Source: Rhodococcus opacus
GTDB lineage: Bacteria; Actinomycetota; Actinomycetes; Mycobacteriales; Mycobacteriaceae
DNA: 64,000 bases
NCBI RefSeq assembly: GCF_012396235.1
Contig: NZ_JAAXPA010000010.1
Coordinates: 186,001-250,000, forward strand
Direction: 5' to 3'
The notes beneath the pieces were generated by a model. That model was not told the DNA's origin. It did not search any database and was given only the letters and a program-made list of their open reading frames with translations. How positions within the stretch are numbered: the first letter of the stretch is position 1; every line of letters starts with the position of its first letter. A program made the position numbers and the translations under genes. Shown piece after piece: positions 7,016-16,243 of the stretch.

Positions 7016-8824
7016 GTGCTGCGCACACATCTCGCCGGTTCATTGCGAGCCGAGCAGGCCCAGCAGACCGTAACCCTCACCGGTTGGGTTGCCAGGCGTC
7101 GTGATCACGGCGGGGTGATCTTCATCGATCTACGTGACGCGTCGGGTGTCTCCCAGGTGGTGTTCCGGGAGGGCGCCGCCGCCGAGCAGGCTCACCGTCT
7201 GCGCGCGGAGTACTGCGTCAAGGTGACCGGTGTGGTCGAGGTGCGTCCCGAGGGCAACCAGAACTTCGAGATCCCCACCGGGGCCATCGAGGTCAACGTC
7301 ACCGATCTCGAGGTCCTCAACGAGAGCGCGCCGCTGCCGTTCCAGCTGGACGATCAGGCCGGTGAGGAAGCGCGCCTGAAGTACCGCTACCTGGACCTGC
7401 GCCGTGAGGGACCCGGTCACGCCATCCGGTTGCGGTCCAAGGTCAACGCCGCGGCGCGCGCCGTGCTCGCGCATCACGAGTTCGTCGAGGTCGAGACACC
7501 CACGTTGACGCGGTCGACGCCGGAGGGCGCCCGCGACTTCCTGGTTCCCGCGCGACTGCAGCCGGGCAGCTTCTACGCGTTGCCGCAGAGCCCGCAGCTG
7601 TTCAAGCAGCTGCTCATGGTCGGTGGCATCGAGCGCTACTACCAGATCGCGCGCTGCTACCGCGACGAGGACTTCCGCGCGGACCGCCAGCCCGAGTTCA
7701 CTCAGCTCGACATCGAGATGAGCTTCGTCAACCAGGACGACGTCATCCTCCTCGCCGAGGAGGTGCTGTCGTCGCTGTGGAAGCTGGTCGGGCACGAGAT
7801 CAAGACGCCGATCGCGCGGATGACCTACGCGGAGGCGATGCGACGCTACGGCTCCGACAAGCCGGACCTGCGTTTCGGTGTCGAACTGGTGGAGTGCGCC
7901 GAGTTCTTCAAGGACACCACGTTCCGGGTCTTCCAGCAGGAATACGTCGGCGCTGTGGTCATGCCCGGCGGTGCGAGCCAGCCGCGTAAGCAGCTCGACG
8001 CCTGGCAGGAATGGGCGAAGCAGCGCGGGGCCAAGGGCCTGGCGTACGTGCTCGTCGGCGAGGACGGCACGCTCGGCGGACCGGTGGCCAAGAACCTCAC
8101 CGACGCCGAACGCGAGGGGCTCGCCGCGCACGTCGGCGCGAAGCCGGGCGACTGCATCTTCTTCGCCGCCGGCGCCACCAAGTCGTCCCGTGCGCTGCTC
8201 GGCGCCGCGCGTGGCGAGATCGCCCGCAAGCAGAACCTCATCGACCCGGACGCGTGGGCGTTCGTGTGGATCGTCGACGCACCGCTGTTCGAGCCGACCG
8301 CGGACGCCACCGCGAGCGGCGACGTCGCGCTCGGCTACAGCGCCTGGACGGCGGTGCACCACGCGTTCACCTCGCCCAAGCCGGAGTCTTTCGACACGTT
8401 CGACACCGACCCGGGTTCCGCGCTGGCGTACGCCTACGACATCGTCTGCAACGGCAACGAGATCGGTGGCGGCAGTATCCGTATCCACCGCAAGGACATT
8501 CAGGAGCGAGTGTTCAAGGTGATGGGCATCTCCCACGAGGAGGCCGAGGAGAAGTTCGGCTTTCTGCTCGACGCGTTCGCGTTCGGCGCCCCGCCGCACG
8601 GCGGCATCGCGTTCGGCTGGGACCGCATCACCGCCCTGCTGGCCGGTGTCGACTCGATCCGTGAGGTCATCGCGTTCCCGAAGTCGGGCGGCGGCGTCGA
8701 TCCCCTGACCAGTGCTCCGGCTCCGATCACCGCGCAGCAGCGCAAGGAGTCCGGGGTGGACGCCAAGCCGGAGCCGAAGGGCGAGGCCGCGGCGGCCAAG
8801 CTCGACGCACCCGCAGCCAAGTAG
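7016..8824 (+). CDS. aspS: Aspartyl-tRNA synthetase (Asp or Asp/Asn type)
   Basis: The 602-residue product has an N-terminal OB fold for anticodon binding ([20 protein letters not shown]), then class II motif 2 around residues 205-230 ([17 protein letters not shown]), the bacterial GAD insertion, and motif 3 near residue 530 ([10 protein letters not shown]). It charges tRNA-Asp; in bacteria lacking AsnRS it may also charge tRNA-Asn for GatCAB. The start is GTG 7016 with GAAAGGA about 6 bp upstream. A TAGGAT -10-like hexamer at 6966-6971 lies 44 bp before the start. The lysine/alanine-rich C-terminal tail is variable in the family. Confidence 0.97.
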   Translation: MLRTHLAGSLRAEQAQQTVTLTGWVARRRDHGGVIFIDLRDASGVSQVVFREGAAAEQAHRLRAEYCVKVTGVVEVRPEGNQNFEIPTGAIEVNVTDLEVLNESAPLPFQLDDQAGEEARLKYRYLDLRREGPGHAIRLRSKVNAAARAVLAHHEFVEVETPTLTRSTPEGARDFLVPARLQPGSFYALPQSPQLFKQLLMVGGIERYYQIARCYRDEDFRADRQPEFTQLDIEMSFVNQDDVILLAEEVLSSLWKLVGHEIKTPIARMTYAEAMRRYGSDKPDLRFGVELVECAEFFKDTTFRVFQQEYVGAVVMPGGASQPRKQLDAWQEWAKQRGAKGLAYVLVGEDGTLGGPVAKNLTDAEREGLAAHVGAKPGDCIFFAAGATKSSRALLGAARGEIARKQNLIDPDAWAFVWIVDAPLFEPTADATASGDVALGYSAWTAVHHAFTSPKPESFDTFDTDPGSALAYAYDIVCNGNEIGGGSIRIHRKDIQERVFKVMGISHEEAEEKFGFLLDAFAFGAPPHGGIAFGWDRITALLAGVDSIREVIAFPKSGGGVDPLTSAPAPITAQQRKESGVDAKPEPKGEAAAAKLDAPAAK

Positions 8825-8894
8825 GCGGGCCCGCCGGCGCGATCTGCCGGCGGGACTCGATTGACCGGACGATGCGGAACAGCCGGGGGACACC

Positions 8895-9866
8895 ATGTTG
8901 CACCTGCGAGTGATCTGTCCGGCCGAGCGCACCGAGGACGTCCTCGGTGTGCTCGCCGCGGAGCCTGGCGCCACCCACGTGGTGGTGCTGCGCGCCGCCG
9001 CGATCGACCCCGCCGGTGACGCGATCCAGACCGACGTGGCCCGCGAGGCCGCGAACGACGTGATCGACGCGCTCGAGGCCCTGGGAATCGACCGCACCGG
9101 TGCGATCACGGTGGAGCCCGTCGACACGGTGCTGTCGAAATCCGCACACGACGCGGAGAAGGCGGCTCCGGGTGATCCCGCGGACAGCGTCGTGTGGGAG
9201 GAACTGGTCAGCCGGACGCGCGAGGAGTCGACCCTCAACGGCACGTTCCTCGCGTTCCTCACCATCGCCTGCCTGCTGGCCGCGGTGGGGGTGGTGACCG
9301 ACTCGCCGATCACTGTCGTCGGGGCCATGGTGGTGGGGCCGGAGTTCGGTCCGCTCGCCGCACTCGCCGTCGCGCTGATGAGGCGCAAGCTCGGTCTGGC
9401 CCGGCGGTCGCTGATCGCCCTGCTCTTCGGTTTCCCGTTCGCGATGGTGGCGACGCTGGTCGCGACGCTGCTGATGGAGCGGGTCGGCTGGATGGAGTTC
9501 GAGAGCATCGAGTCCCTCGACCAGGTCGATTTCATCTACCGGGTCGGACCGCTCTCACTGATCGTCGCGCTCCTCGCCGGCGCGGCCGGCATGCTCGCGC
9601 TCGTGTCCGCGAAGTCGGCGGCACTCGTCGGGGTCTTCATCTCGGTCACCACCGTTCCCGCGGCGGGATTCGCCGTCGTCGCGGTCACCGTGGGCGAATG
9701 GCGCGTCGCGGCGCTGGCGGCGCTCCAACTCGGCGTCAACATGGTGGGCATCGTGATTGCAGGCGTTCTGGTTCTGGCACTGCGATTGCGCAGCGGCGGC
9801 GATCCGCGCCGGCTCCTCGAACAGGCACGGAAAGAGCGCTCGCCGGCACAGAGGCGGAGGGCCTGA
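8895..9866 (+). CDS. DUF389 membrane protein
   Basis: The 323-residue product has an N-terminal soluble domain (about residues 1-95) with LRVICPAERTEDVLGVL and HVVVLRAAA, followed by about six hydrophobic segments. The first is GTFLAFLTIACLLAAVGVV, and a conserved loop with MVVGPEFGPLAALAVAL follows, typical of DUF389. Function is unknown; the fold suggests a multi-pass membrane protein with a ligand-binding cytosolic domain. GGGGGA precedes the ATG. Its TGA overlaps the next ATG (TGATG), tying it to the ATP-grasp/transglutaminase genes. Confidence 0.88.
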   Translation: MLHLRVICPAERTEDVLGVLAAEPGATHVVVLRAAAIDPAGDAIQTDVAREAANDVIDALEALGIDRTGAITVEPVDTVLSKSAHDAEKAAPGDPADSVVWEELVSRTREESTLNGTFLAFLTIACLLAAVGVVTDSPITVVGAMVVGPEFGPLAALAVALMRRKLGLARRSLIALLFGFPFAMVATLVATLLMERVGWMEFESIESLDQVDFIYRVGPLSLIVALLAGAAGMLALVSAKSAALVGVFISVTTVPAAGFAVVAVTVGEWRVAALAALQLGVNMVGIVIAGVLVLALRLRSGGDPRRLLEQARKERSPAQRRRA

Positions 9867-12445
9867 TGATCGTCTCACCGCACGACGGCGCGGGCTACGA
9901 CGAACTCTTCGACGACGGCGGCGACGTCCGGGAACCGTGGGCGGAGTTGGCGCAGGACTTCACCGGCGGCGGGCCGGACTCCGTCCGCCGCCTGCAGTCC
10001 CGCATCCGGCTTCTCGTCGACAATCACGGGATCACCTACAACCCCCTCGACGGGTCGGACGCCCCGACCGCGCCGCCGCGGTGGGAGATCGACGCGGTCC
10101 CGCTGATAGTCGCGGCCGAGGAGTGGGAGCAGCTCGCGGCGGGCTTCGTGCAGCGCTCCCGCCTCCTCGACGCGGTCCTCGCCGATCTGTACGGACCGAT
10201 GGCGCTCGTCCGGAGCGGCGCCGTGCCGGCCCGCACGGTGTTCGGGCACCCGGGTTACGTCCGTGCGGCGCACGGCATCACGGTGCCGGGCCGCCATCAA
10301 CTGTTCCTGCACGGACTCGACGTCGGCCGCGGGGCGGACGGCACCTTCCACGCGCTGCGCGACCACACGCAGTCCCCGGCAGGCGCCGGCTACGCGATGG
10401 CGGACCGCCGCGTCGTCGCCAGGGCGATGCCCGGCATCTACGAGACGGTGGGCCCGCGCCCGCTGTCCTCGTTCGCCCAGTCGATGCGGCTCGCGGCGAT
10501 CGATGCCGCCCCCGCGGGCACCGAGGACCCCCTGGTCGTGGTCCTCAGCCCTCGTACCCGGTCCGAGGCGGCATTCGATCAGGCGTATCTCGCGACAGTC
10601 CTCGGCTTCCCGCTCGTGGAGAGCGCAGACCTGGTCGTCCGCGACGGCCACGTGTGGATGCGCTCCCTCGGCAATCTGGAACGTGTCGACGTCATCGTCC
10701 GGCGGGTGGACGCCGACCTCGCCGACCCGCTCGACCTGCGCCCCGACTCCCGGTCCGGCGTGGTCGGGCTCGTCGAGGTGCTGCGCCGGGGAGCGGTGAC
10801 CGTCGTCAACCCCCTCGGCAGCGGAATCCTCGAGAACCCGGCCCTCACCCGGCTGCTCCCGGACCTGTGCCGTCGTCTCTTCGACGAGGACCTGCTGCTG
10901 CCGTCCGTGCCGAGTTTCTGGGGTGGCGACCGGTCGGAGCTGTCGCACATCCTCGCGAATGCCTCGTCGATGGTGCTGCGTGCGGTGCACGGGGGTTCGC
11001 CGATCGTGCCCGCCGAGCTCGGTGACGCCGACCGGGACACCCTGCTGGACCGGGTGCGGGCCGAACCCGAGCGGTGGGTCGGGCAGATCGTGCCGGACCC
11101 CTCGTATGCGCCCGCAGCCGACGGATCCGGGGACGTCTTCCTCGCACCGGTCGGAATGCGGCTGTTCGGTGTCGCGCAGCAGGTGGGATTCACCCCGATG
11201 GCCGGAGGTCTCGGCACGTCCCTCGTTCCCGGGGCCGAGCGCGGGGACCGGCGCCACGCCGGCGCGAAAGACGTCTGGATCCGGCTGGCCCAGCGCACCG
11301 CGTCCACCGATCCGGGGGACGGCGCCGACCGGGACGGGGAAGCCCTGCCCACGTATGCGGCGACGACGTCCGATCTGATGACGTCGCCGCGCGCACTGAC
11401 CGAACTGTTCTGGATGGGCCGGTTCGCCGAGCGCGCCGAGGGTGCGGCACGCCTCATGATCGCCGTCGGCGAGAAGTACCGCGACTACCGCCTGCGACCG
11501 TGGCTCGCGGGCGGGGGAAGCCTCCCGATCCTGCTGGACACGGTCCTGCGGGTCGCCGACGCCGGGAAACGCCCGGAGGGGCCCGGTCACGGCGCCGACT
11601 CCGGCTCGGATCCGGCCGCCGACCAGCGACGGGTGCGCTCGGAATTCCGTTCGCTGACGATCGACCCCGACCGGGACGGGTCGCTCGCGCACGCGGTCCG
11701 CGGCGTCGAGCAGGCCGCGCGGGCCGTGCGCGGGCAATTGTCGAACGACATCTGGGCCGTCCTCAGTTCCGTCGAACGCGCGCTCGGACAGGTCGCCGCC
11801 GACACGGTCGACGACGGGTCCGTGCTGTTCGAGGCGCAGTCCGCGGTGCTCGGCGGGATGCTCGCCCTGTCGGGAGTCGCTGCGGAATCACTGGTCCGGG
11901 ACACCGGCTGGCACGTCATGGACATCGGCAAACGGATCGAACGGGCATCCACCCTGATCGCGCTGGTGGAGTCCACGCTGCGACGGAAGACGGATCCGGC
12001 GACCGAGCGGGCGGTGATCGAATCGCTTCTCGTCGCCACCGAGAGTTCCGTCGTCTACCGCCGCCGCAATCGGAGCATCCGCCCGGCCGCCGTGGCCGAG
12101 TTGCTGCTGTTCGACGTGAAGAACCCGCGGTCGCTGGCGTTCCAGCTCGAGGCGCTCCGTGCGAATCTGGCCGCACTGCCGGACGCCTCGGGTGCGTCGC
12201 GTGCGGAGCGGCTCGTCGAGGACATGGTCAATACCGTGCGACGCGTCGACCCCGCTCGACTCGAATCGGTGGACGCGAACGGGTCCCGGAAGGAGCTGGG
12301 TGGGCTGACGACCACGATGCGCGCACTGCTGAGCGAACTGTCCGACGTGATGCTGAAAGGTCAGCTGTCGCTGCCGGGTGGCACCCAGCCGCTGTGGGGC
12401 AGCGGGACGACGTGGAGCGCCTCGCAGGGAGGGGTTCCCGCATGA
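9866..12445 (+). CDS. Circularly permuted ATP-grasp / alpha-E fusion protein
   Basis: The 859-residue product combines two modules that are separate genes in many bacteria. Residues about 1-470 are a circularly permuted ATP-grasp (DUF404/DUF407 type), with an LVDNHGITYNPL start, FGHPGYVRAAHGI, DLVVRDGHVWMRSL and GLGTSLVPGA. Residues about 505-855 are an alpha-E helical domain (DUF403), starting ALTELFWMGRFAERAEGAARL. Comparative genomics by others has linked these modules with transglutaminase-like proteins as a predicted peptide-ligation or tagging system; no activity is proven. An Rv2567-like fusion is known in mycobacteria. It overlaps genes on both sides (TGATG upstream, ATGA downstream). 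Confidence 0.9.
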   Translation: MIVSPHDGAGYDELFDDGGDVREPWAELAQDFTGGGPDSVRRLQSRIRLLVDNHGITYNPLDGSDAPTAPPRWEIDAVPLIVAAEEWEQLAAGFVQRSRLLDAVLADLYGPMALVRSGAVPARTVFGHPGYVRAAHGITVPGRHQLFLHGLDVGRGADGTFHALRDHTQSPAGAGYAMADRRVVARAMPGIYETVGPRPLSSFAQSMRLAAIDAAPAGTEDPLVVVLSPRTRSEAAFDQAYLATVLGFPLVESADLVVRDGHVWMRSLGNLERVDVIVRRVDADLADPLDLRPDSRSGVVGLVEVLRRGAVTVVNPLGSGILENPALTRLLPDLCRRLFDEDLLLPSVPSFWGGDRSELSHILANASSMVLRAVHGGSPIVPAELGDADRDTLLDRVRAEPERWVGQIVPDPSYAPAADGSGDVFLAPVGMRLFGVAQQVGFTPMAGGLGTSLVPGAERGDRRHAGAKDVWIRLAQRTASTDPGDGADRDGEALPTYAATTSDLMTSPRALTELFWMGRFAERAEGAARLMIAVGEKYRDYRLRPWLAGGGSLPILLDTVLRVADAGKRPEGPGHGADSGSDPAADQRRVRSEFRSLTIDPDRDGSLAHAVRGVEQAARAVRGQLSNDIWAVLSSVERALGQVAADTVDDGSVLFEAQSAVLGGMLALSGVAAESLVRDTGWHVMDIGKRIERASTLIALVESTLRRKTDPATERAVIESLLVATESSVVYRRRNRSIRPAAVAELLLFDVKNPRSLAFQLEALRANLAALPDASGASRAERLVEDMVNTVRRVDPARLESVDANGSRKELGGLTTTMRALLSELSDVMLKGQLSLPGGTQPLWGSGTTWSASQGGVPA

Positions 12446-13392
12446 CCGACGCGTCGCCCCGTACGGACGAGGTAGCGGAACGGCCGGTGCTGCGCCGATA
12501 CAAGATCACCCACCGCACCACGTACACGTACTCGGGGCCGGTGTCCTCGTCGTACGGCCGGGGTTACCTCCTGCCCCGTGACACCGAGGAACAGCGGTGC
12601 GTGAGTTCGATCGTCGACATCTCGCCGGTGCCCGCGGACCGCTCCACCGGGTCCGACGTCTACGGCAACCGGGACCTGTACTTCCAGGTGAGCGCGCCGC
12701 ACGAGGAACTGGTCGTGGCGGCCGAGTCCGAGATCGAGGTGTACGGTCCGGACAAGACCAGGCTCGCCGCCGCACCGGCGAACGCGCCGTGGGAGTTGTC
12801 CCGCCCCGTGGGAACCGAGGGGGCGATGGCGCAGCAGTTCGTGCTGGACCTCGAACCCCCCGAGATCAGCGATGCGGTCCGCGAGTACGCGGCGCCGAGT
12901 TTCCCGCCGGAACGGCCCCTCGTCGACGCGGTGGTCGATCTCACCACTCGCATCCACCGCGACTTCCAGTACAAGTCGGGCTCGACGTCGATCTCCACGC
13001 GTGTCGCGGAGGTGCTGGAGAAGCGGTCGGGGGTGTGCCAGGACTTCGCCCGGCTCGCCATCGCCTGCCTGCGGTCGCGCGGACTCGCGGCCCGGTACGT
13101 GTCCGGTTATCTGGCGACGCAGCCGCCGCCCGGCAAGGAACGGATGATCGGCGTCGACGCGACCCACGCCTGGGCGGCCGTGTGGATGCCGGGGGACCGG
13201 TGGCTCGCCTTCGACCCCACCAACGACCAGCTGGTCGACGAGCGGTACACCGTGGTCGCGTGGGGTCGGGACTACGCTGACGTGCCGCCGCTGCGGGGTG
13301 TCATATACACAGAGGCACGAAACAGCACCATTGCGGTGTCGGTTGACGTGGCGCCGATCGAAGTGCTCGCGCCGGATCAGCCGAAATGCTGA
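12442..13392 (+). CDS. Transglutaminase-like cysteine peptidase family protein
   Basis: The 316-residue product begins with the bacterial transglutaminase N-terminal beta domain (YKITHRTTYTYSGPV). It carries the catalytic triad Cys199 (RSGVCQDFA), His242 (DATHAW) and Asp258 (FDPTND). The fold can hydrolyse or ligate amide bonds. The ATG overlaps the preceding stop as ATGA, and its partner there is the ATP-grasp/alpha-E fusion, so the two probably work in one pathway of peptide bond making and breaking. No signal peptide is seen, so cytosolic action is likely. The substrate is unknown. Confidence 0.92.
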   Translation: MTDASPRTDEVAERPVLRRYKITHRTTYTYSGPVSSSYGRGYLLPRDTEEQRCVSSIVDISPVPADRSTGSDVYGNRDLYFQVSAPHEELVVAAESEIEVYGPDKTRLAAAPANAPWELSRPVGTEGAMAQQFVLDLEPPEISDAVREYAAPSFPPERPLVDAVVDLTTRIHRDFQYKSGSTSISTRVAEVLEKRSGVCQDFARLAIACLRSRGLAARYVSGYLATQPPPGKERMIGVDATHAWAAVWMPGDRWLAFDPTNDQLVDERYTVVAWGRDYADVPPLRGVIYTEARNSTIAVSVDVAPIEVLAPDQPKC

Positions 13393-13443
13393 AATTCATC
13401 CGGGCTTCCGGTGGAGGACTCGATGATCCGTGTCACTAGCAGG

Positions 13444-13458
13444 TAAGTTGGTCCGCGA
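13444..13458 (+). promoter_or_regulatory. -10 element with probable leaderless start (phosphotransferase)
   Basis: TAAGTT (13444-13449) lies 8 bp before the ATG at 13458, and no Shine-Dalgarno is present. The expected transcription start would fall at or next to the start codon. Confidence 0.45.
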
Positions 13459-14633
13459 TGACTGCAATACTGGCAGACCCCGTTTCAGAGGTAGTTGCCG
13501 CAGCCGAGAAGCTGCTCACCCGTCGCACAGGGGCACCCGTGACACTGGTGGATCCCGTGGATCTCGGCGGTAGTGGCCGCACCATCGTGCTTCGTGTGCG
13601 CGTGGCGGAGAATCCGTTCTCCCTGCCGCGGACGTTGGTGATCAAGCAGGTCCGTGAGGAGTCCGGGGTGTCCGGCGCGCGGGCCGTCGATCCCGACGAT
13701 CTCACCGGCGACAGCCGCAGCGCCTTCCTCCGGGAGGCCGTCTCGTACCAGTTCGCCACGGCGCTGGCGACGGACAGCCGCCCCGGAGCCGAACTGCTCG
13801 CCTCCGACCTCGACGCCCGGCTCCTCGTGCTCAGCGACCTCGGGGACGCCACCCCGATCAGCGCCCTCCTCGAGCACTCCGACTCCGACACCGTCACGAA
13901 CACCTTGATGGCCATGGCCCAGGCACTTGGGCGCATGCACGCAGCCACCGTGGGCCGCGAGGAGGACTTCACCGCGCTGCTGCGCCGCGCCGAGGTGGCG
14001 CACTGCGACGACACCGTGGCCGAGCAGGTGGAGCGTGCGGTGCCCGCCGTGCCCGGCCTGCTGTCCGAGATCCTCCGCGTCGACGTCTCGCCGGATCTGA
14101 CCGATCAGGTGGCGCGTGCCGCGAAGCTGTTCGAGAGCGGCCGGTTCCGGGCGTTCAGCCCGTCCGACCTGTGCCCGGACAACATCATCGTCAACGACGA
14201 GGGCGTGCGGTTCCTCGACTACGAGTGGGGCGGTTTCCGCGACGCCATGCTCGACATCGCGTACGCGTTGGTCTCGTTCCCCGGCTGCCTGTGCAGCATC
14301 GACCTGTCCGAGGACCGGACACAGGCGATGATCGAGGCCTGGCGCGCGGAGGTCGTGGGGATGTGGCCCGCGCTCGCCGACGACAACGTGCTCGCCGCCC
14401 GCATGGTCGAGGCGCAACTGATCTGGGTGTGGCTCAGCACCTACCTGTTCCTGCCGGAGAACCACACGCGGATCGCCGCCGTCCGCGAGCACCACCTGTC
14501 CGTGCCGCGGTCCGAGGCGCTGACCCAGCGCTGGGACAAGCTGGCGCGTTCGGCGGATCACGCCGGGAACACGGTGGTCGCCCACCATGCCCGCGTCATC
14601 GCCGACAAGATCCGGGGACTGTCCGTCGGCTGA
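13458..14633 (+). CDS. Aminoglycoside-phosphotransferase-like / choline-kinase-like protein
   Basis: The 391-residue product has the protein-kinase-like fold of the APH family. A nucleotide-binding N-lobe (GGSGRTIVLRVRV, VIKQVREES) precedes the catalytic loop SDLCPDNIIV (Asp237, Asn242) and the metal-binding FLDYEWGG. It should transfer a phosphate from ATP to a small hydroxylated molecule. The substrate is unknown, and nothing indicates antibiotic resistance. It lies alone between the transglutaminase and rarA, 65 bp after the former. Confidence 0.8.
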   Translation: MTAILADPVSEVVAAAEKLLTRRTGAPVTLVDPVDLGGSGRTIVLRVRVAENPFSLPRTLVIKQVREESGVSGARAVDPDDLTGDSRSAFLREAVSYQFATALATDSRPGAELLASDLDARLLVLSDLGDATPISALLEHSDSDTVTNTLMAMAQALGRMHAATVGREEDFTALLRRAEVAHCDDTVAEQVERAVPAVPGLLSEILRVDVSPDLTDQVARAAKLFESGRFRAFSPSDLCPDNIIVNDEGVRFLDYEWGGFRDAMLDIAYALVSFPGCLCSIDLSEDRTQAMIEAWRAEVVGMWPALADDNVLAARMVEAQLIWVWLSTYLFLPENHTRIAAVREHHLSVPRSEALTQRWDKLARSADHAGNTVVAHHARVIADKIRGLSVG

Positions 14634-14674
14634 CCCGCGGTCCGGCCGGACTGGGTCGGACGGTGCGGTTCCAG

Positions 14675-14688
14675 TAGCGTCGAACTTG
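14675..14688 (+). promoter_or_regulatory. -10 element with probable leaderless start (rarA)
   Basis: TAGCGT (14675-14680) ends 7 bp before the GTG at 14688, with no ribosome-binding purine run between them. Confidence 0.45.
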
Positions 14689-16121
14689 TGAGCGATCTTT
14701 TCGGTTCGGATGTCGGCGAGGACGAGTCGGCAGGCCTGTTCGAGACGGCGCAGCCCGACGAGGCGGCGGCCCCGCGATCGGTTCCCGGTCCGGTGTCGGT
14801 CGACCACCACGCACCGCTGGCCGTGCGCATGCGTCCCCGCACGCTCGGCGAGGTGGTCGGGCAGCAGCATCTCCTGGGCCCCGGTGCGCCGCTGCGACGC
14901 CTCGTGGAGGGGTCGGGGGCCGCGTCCGTCCTCCTGTACGGTCCGCCCGGCACGGGCAAGACCACGCTGGCGTCGCTGATCTCGGGGGCCACCGGCCGCC
15001 GCTTCGAGGCGCTGTCCGCGCTGTCCGCCGGGGTGAAGGAAGTGCGCGGCGTCATCGAACTGGCCCGCCGCCGCCTCCTCGCGGGCGAGCAGACGGTGCT
15101 GTTCATCGACGAGGTGCACCGCTTCTCCAAGACCCAGCAGGACGCCCTGCTGGCGGCGGTGGAGAACCGGATAGTGCTGCTCGTGGCCGCCACCACCGAA
15201 AACCCCTCGTTCTCCGTGGTGTCCCCGCTGCTGTCCCGCTCGCTCGTCCTGCAACTGCAGTCGCTGACGGCGGACGACATCGAGAACCTCCTGGAGCGGG
15301 CCCGCACCGACGAGCGGGGTCTCGGCGGGGAGATCGAGATCGCGGGTGACGCGATGGATCATCTGGTGCGCCTCGCGGCCGGCGACGCCCGCCGGGCGCT
15401 CACCGCGCTCGAGGCGGCGGCGGGTGCTGCGCTCGACCAGGCCGGTGACGCGGACCGTCCGGTGCTGCTGGACCTCGCGACCGTAGAGGCGAGCGTCGAC
15501 AAGGCGGCCGTCCGCTACGACCGCGACGGCGATCAGCACTACGACGTGATCAGCGCGTTCATCAAGTCGATCCGCGGCTCGGACGTCGACGCCGCCCTGC
15601 ACTACCTGGCGCGGATGCTGACCGCGGGCGAGGACCCCCGCTTCATCGCGAGGCGCTTGGTGGTCCATGCCAGCGAGGACATCGGGATGGCCGACCCCAC
15701 CGCGTTGCAGACGGCGACCGCCGCGGCGCAGGCGGTGCAGCTGATCGGTATGCCCGAGGCCCGCCTGGCCCTCGCGCAGGCCACGATCCACCTCGCGACC
15801 GCTCCCAAATCGGGGGCCGTCATCGCCGCGCTCGGCGCCGCGATGGCGGACGTCGCCGCCGGAAACGCCGGACTCGTCCCGCCGCATCTGCGCGACGGCC
15901 ACTACGCGGGGGCGGCGAAACTCGGCAACGCCGTCGGGTACCGCTATCCCCACGACCACCCCGACGGGGTACTGGCGCAGCAGTATCCGCCGGACGAGCT
16001 GGTCGGTGTCGACTACTACCAGCCCACCACTCACGGCGGTGAGCGGGACATCGCGGGGCGCGTGGACAAGTTGCGCGCCATCGTCCGCGGCACGAACCGT
16101 CAGGGTGGCCGGTTAAGCTGA
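14688..16121 (+). CDS. rarA: Replication-associated recombination protein A (AAA+ ATPase)
   Basis: The 477-residue product has a Walker [10 protein letters not shown] (from about residue 85), Walker B FIDEVHRF, sensor 1 AATTENPSF, and a C-terminal MgsA-type oligomerisation domain ([27 protein letters not shown]). RarA/MgsA/WRNIP1 proteins act at stalled replication forks. The N-terminal 40 residues before [13 protein letters not shown] are acidic and probably disordered. GTG at 14688 is the only sensible start before the conserved region. Length is typical for actinobacteria. Confidence 0.95.
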   Translation: MSDLFGSDVGEDESAGLFETAQPDEAAAPRSVPGPVSVDHHAPLAVRMRPRTLGEVVGQQHLLGPGAPLRRLVEGSGAASVLLYGPPGTGKTTLASLISGATGRRFEALSALSAGVKEVRGVIELARRRLLAGEQTVLFIDEVHRFSKTQQDALLAAVENRIVLLVAATTENPSFSVVSPLLSRSLVLQLQSLTADDIENLLERARTDERGLGGEIEIAGDAMDHLVRLAAGDARRALTALEAAAGAALDQAGDADRPVLLDLATVEASVDKAAVRYDRDGDQHYDVISAFIKSIRGSDVDAALHYLARMLTAGEDPRFIARRLVVHASEDIGMADPTALQTATAAAQAVQLIGMPEARLALAQATIHLATAPKSGAVIAALGAAMADVAAGNAGLVPPHLRDGHYAGAAKLGNAVGYRYPHDHPDGVLAQQYPPDELVGVDYYQPTTHGGERDIAGRVDKLRAIVRGTNRQGGRLS

Positions 16122-16243
16122 ATGTGGCCGAACCGCCGGGTGTGCCCGGCTGCCCGGCGACCGCACCCCAGCGGCTGGACCCCGGTTCGACCCTGTAGTT
16201 CGACCCATCGTTGCCCTCGAGACAGACAATAAGGATCACTGAC

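Noticed and set aside
16122-16243. T-box leader before alaS
   Set aside because: No T-box bulge sequence was found in the 122-bp gap.
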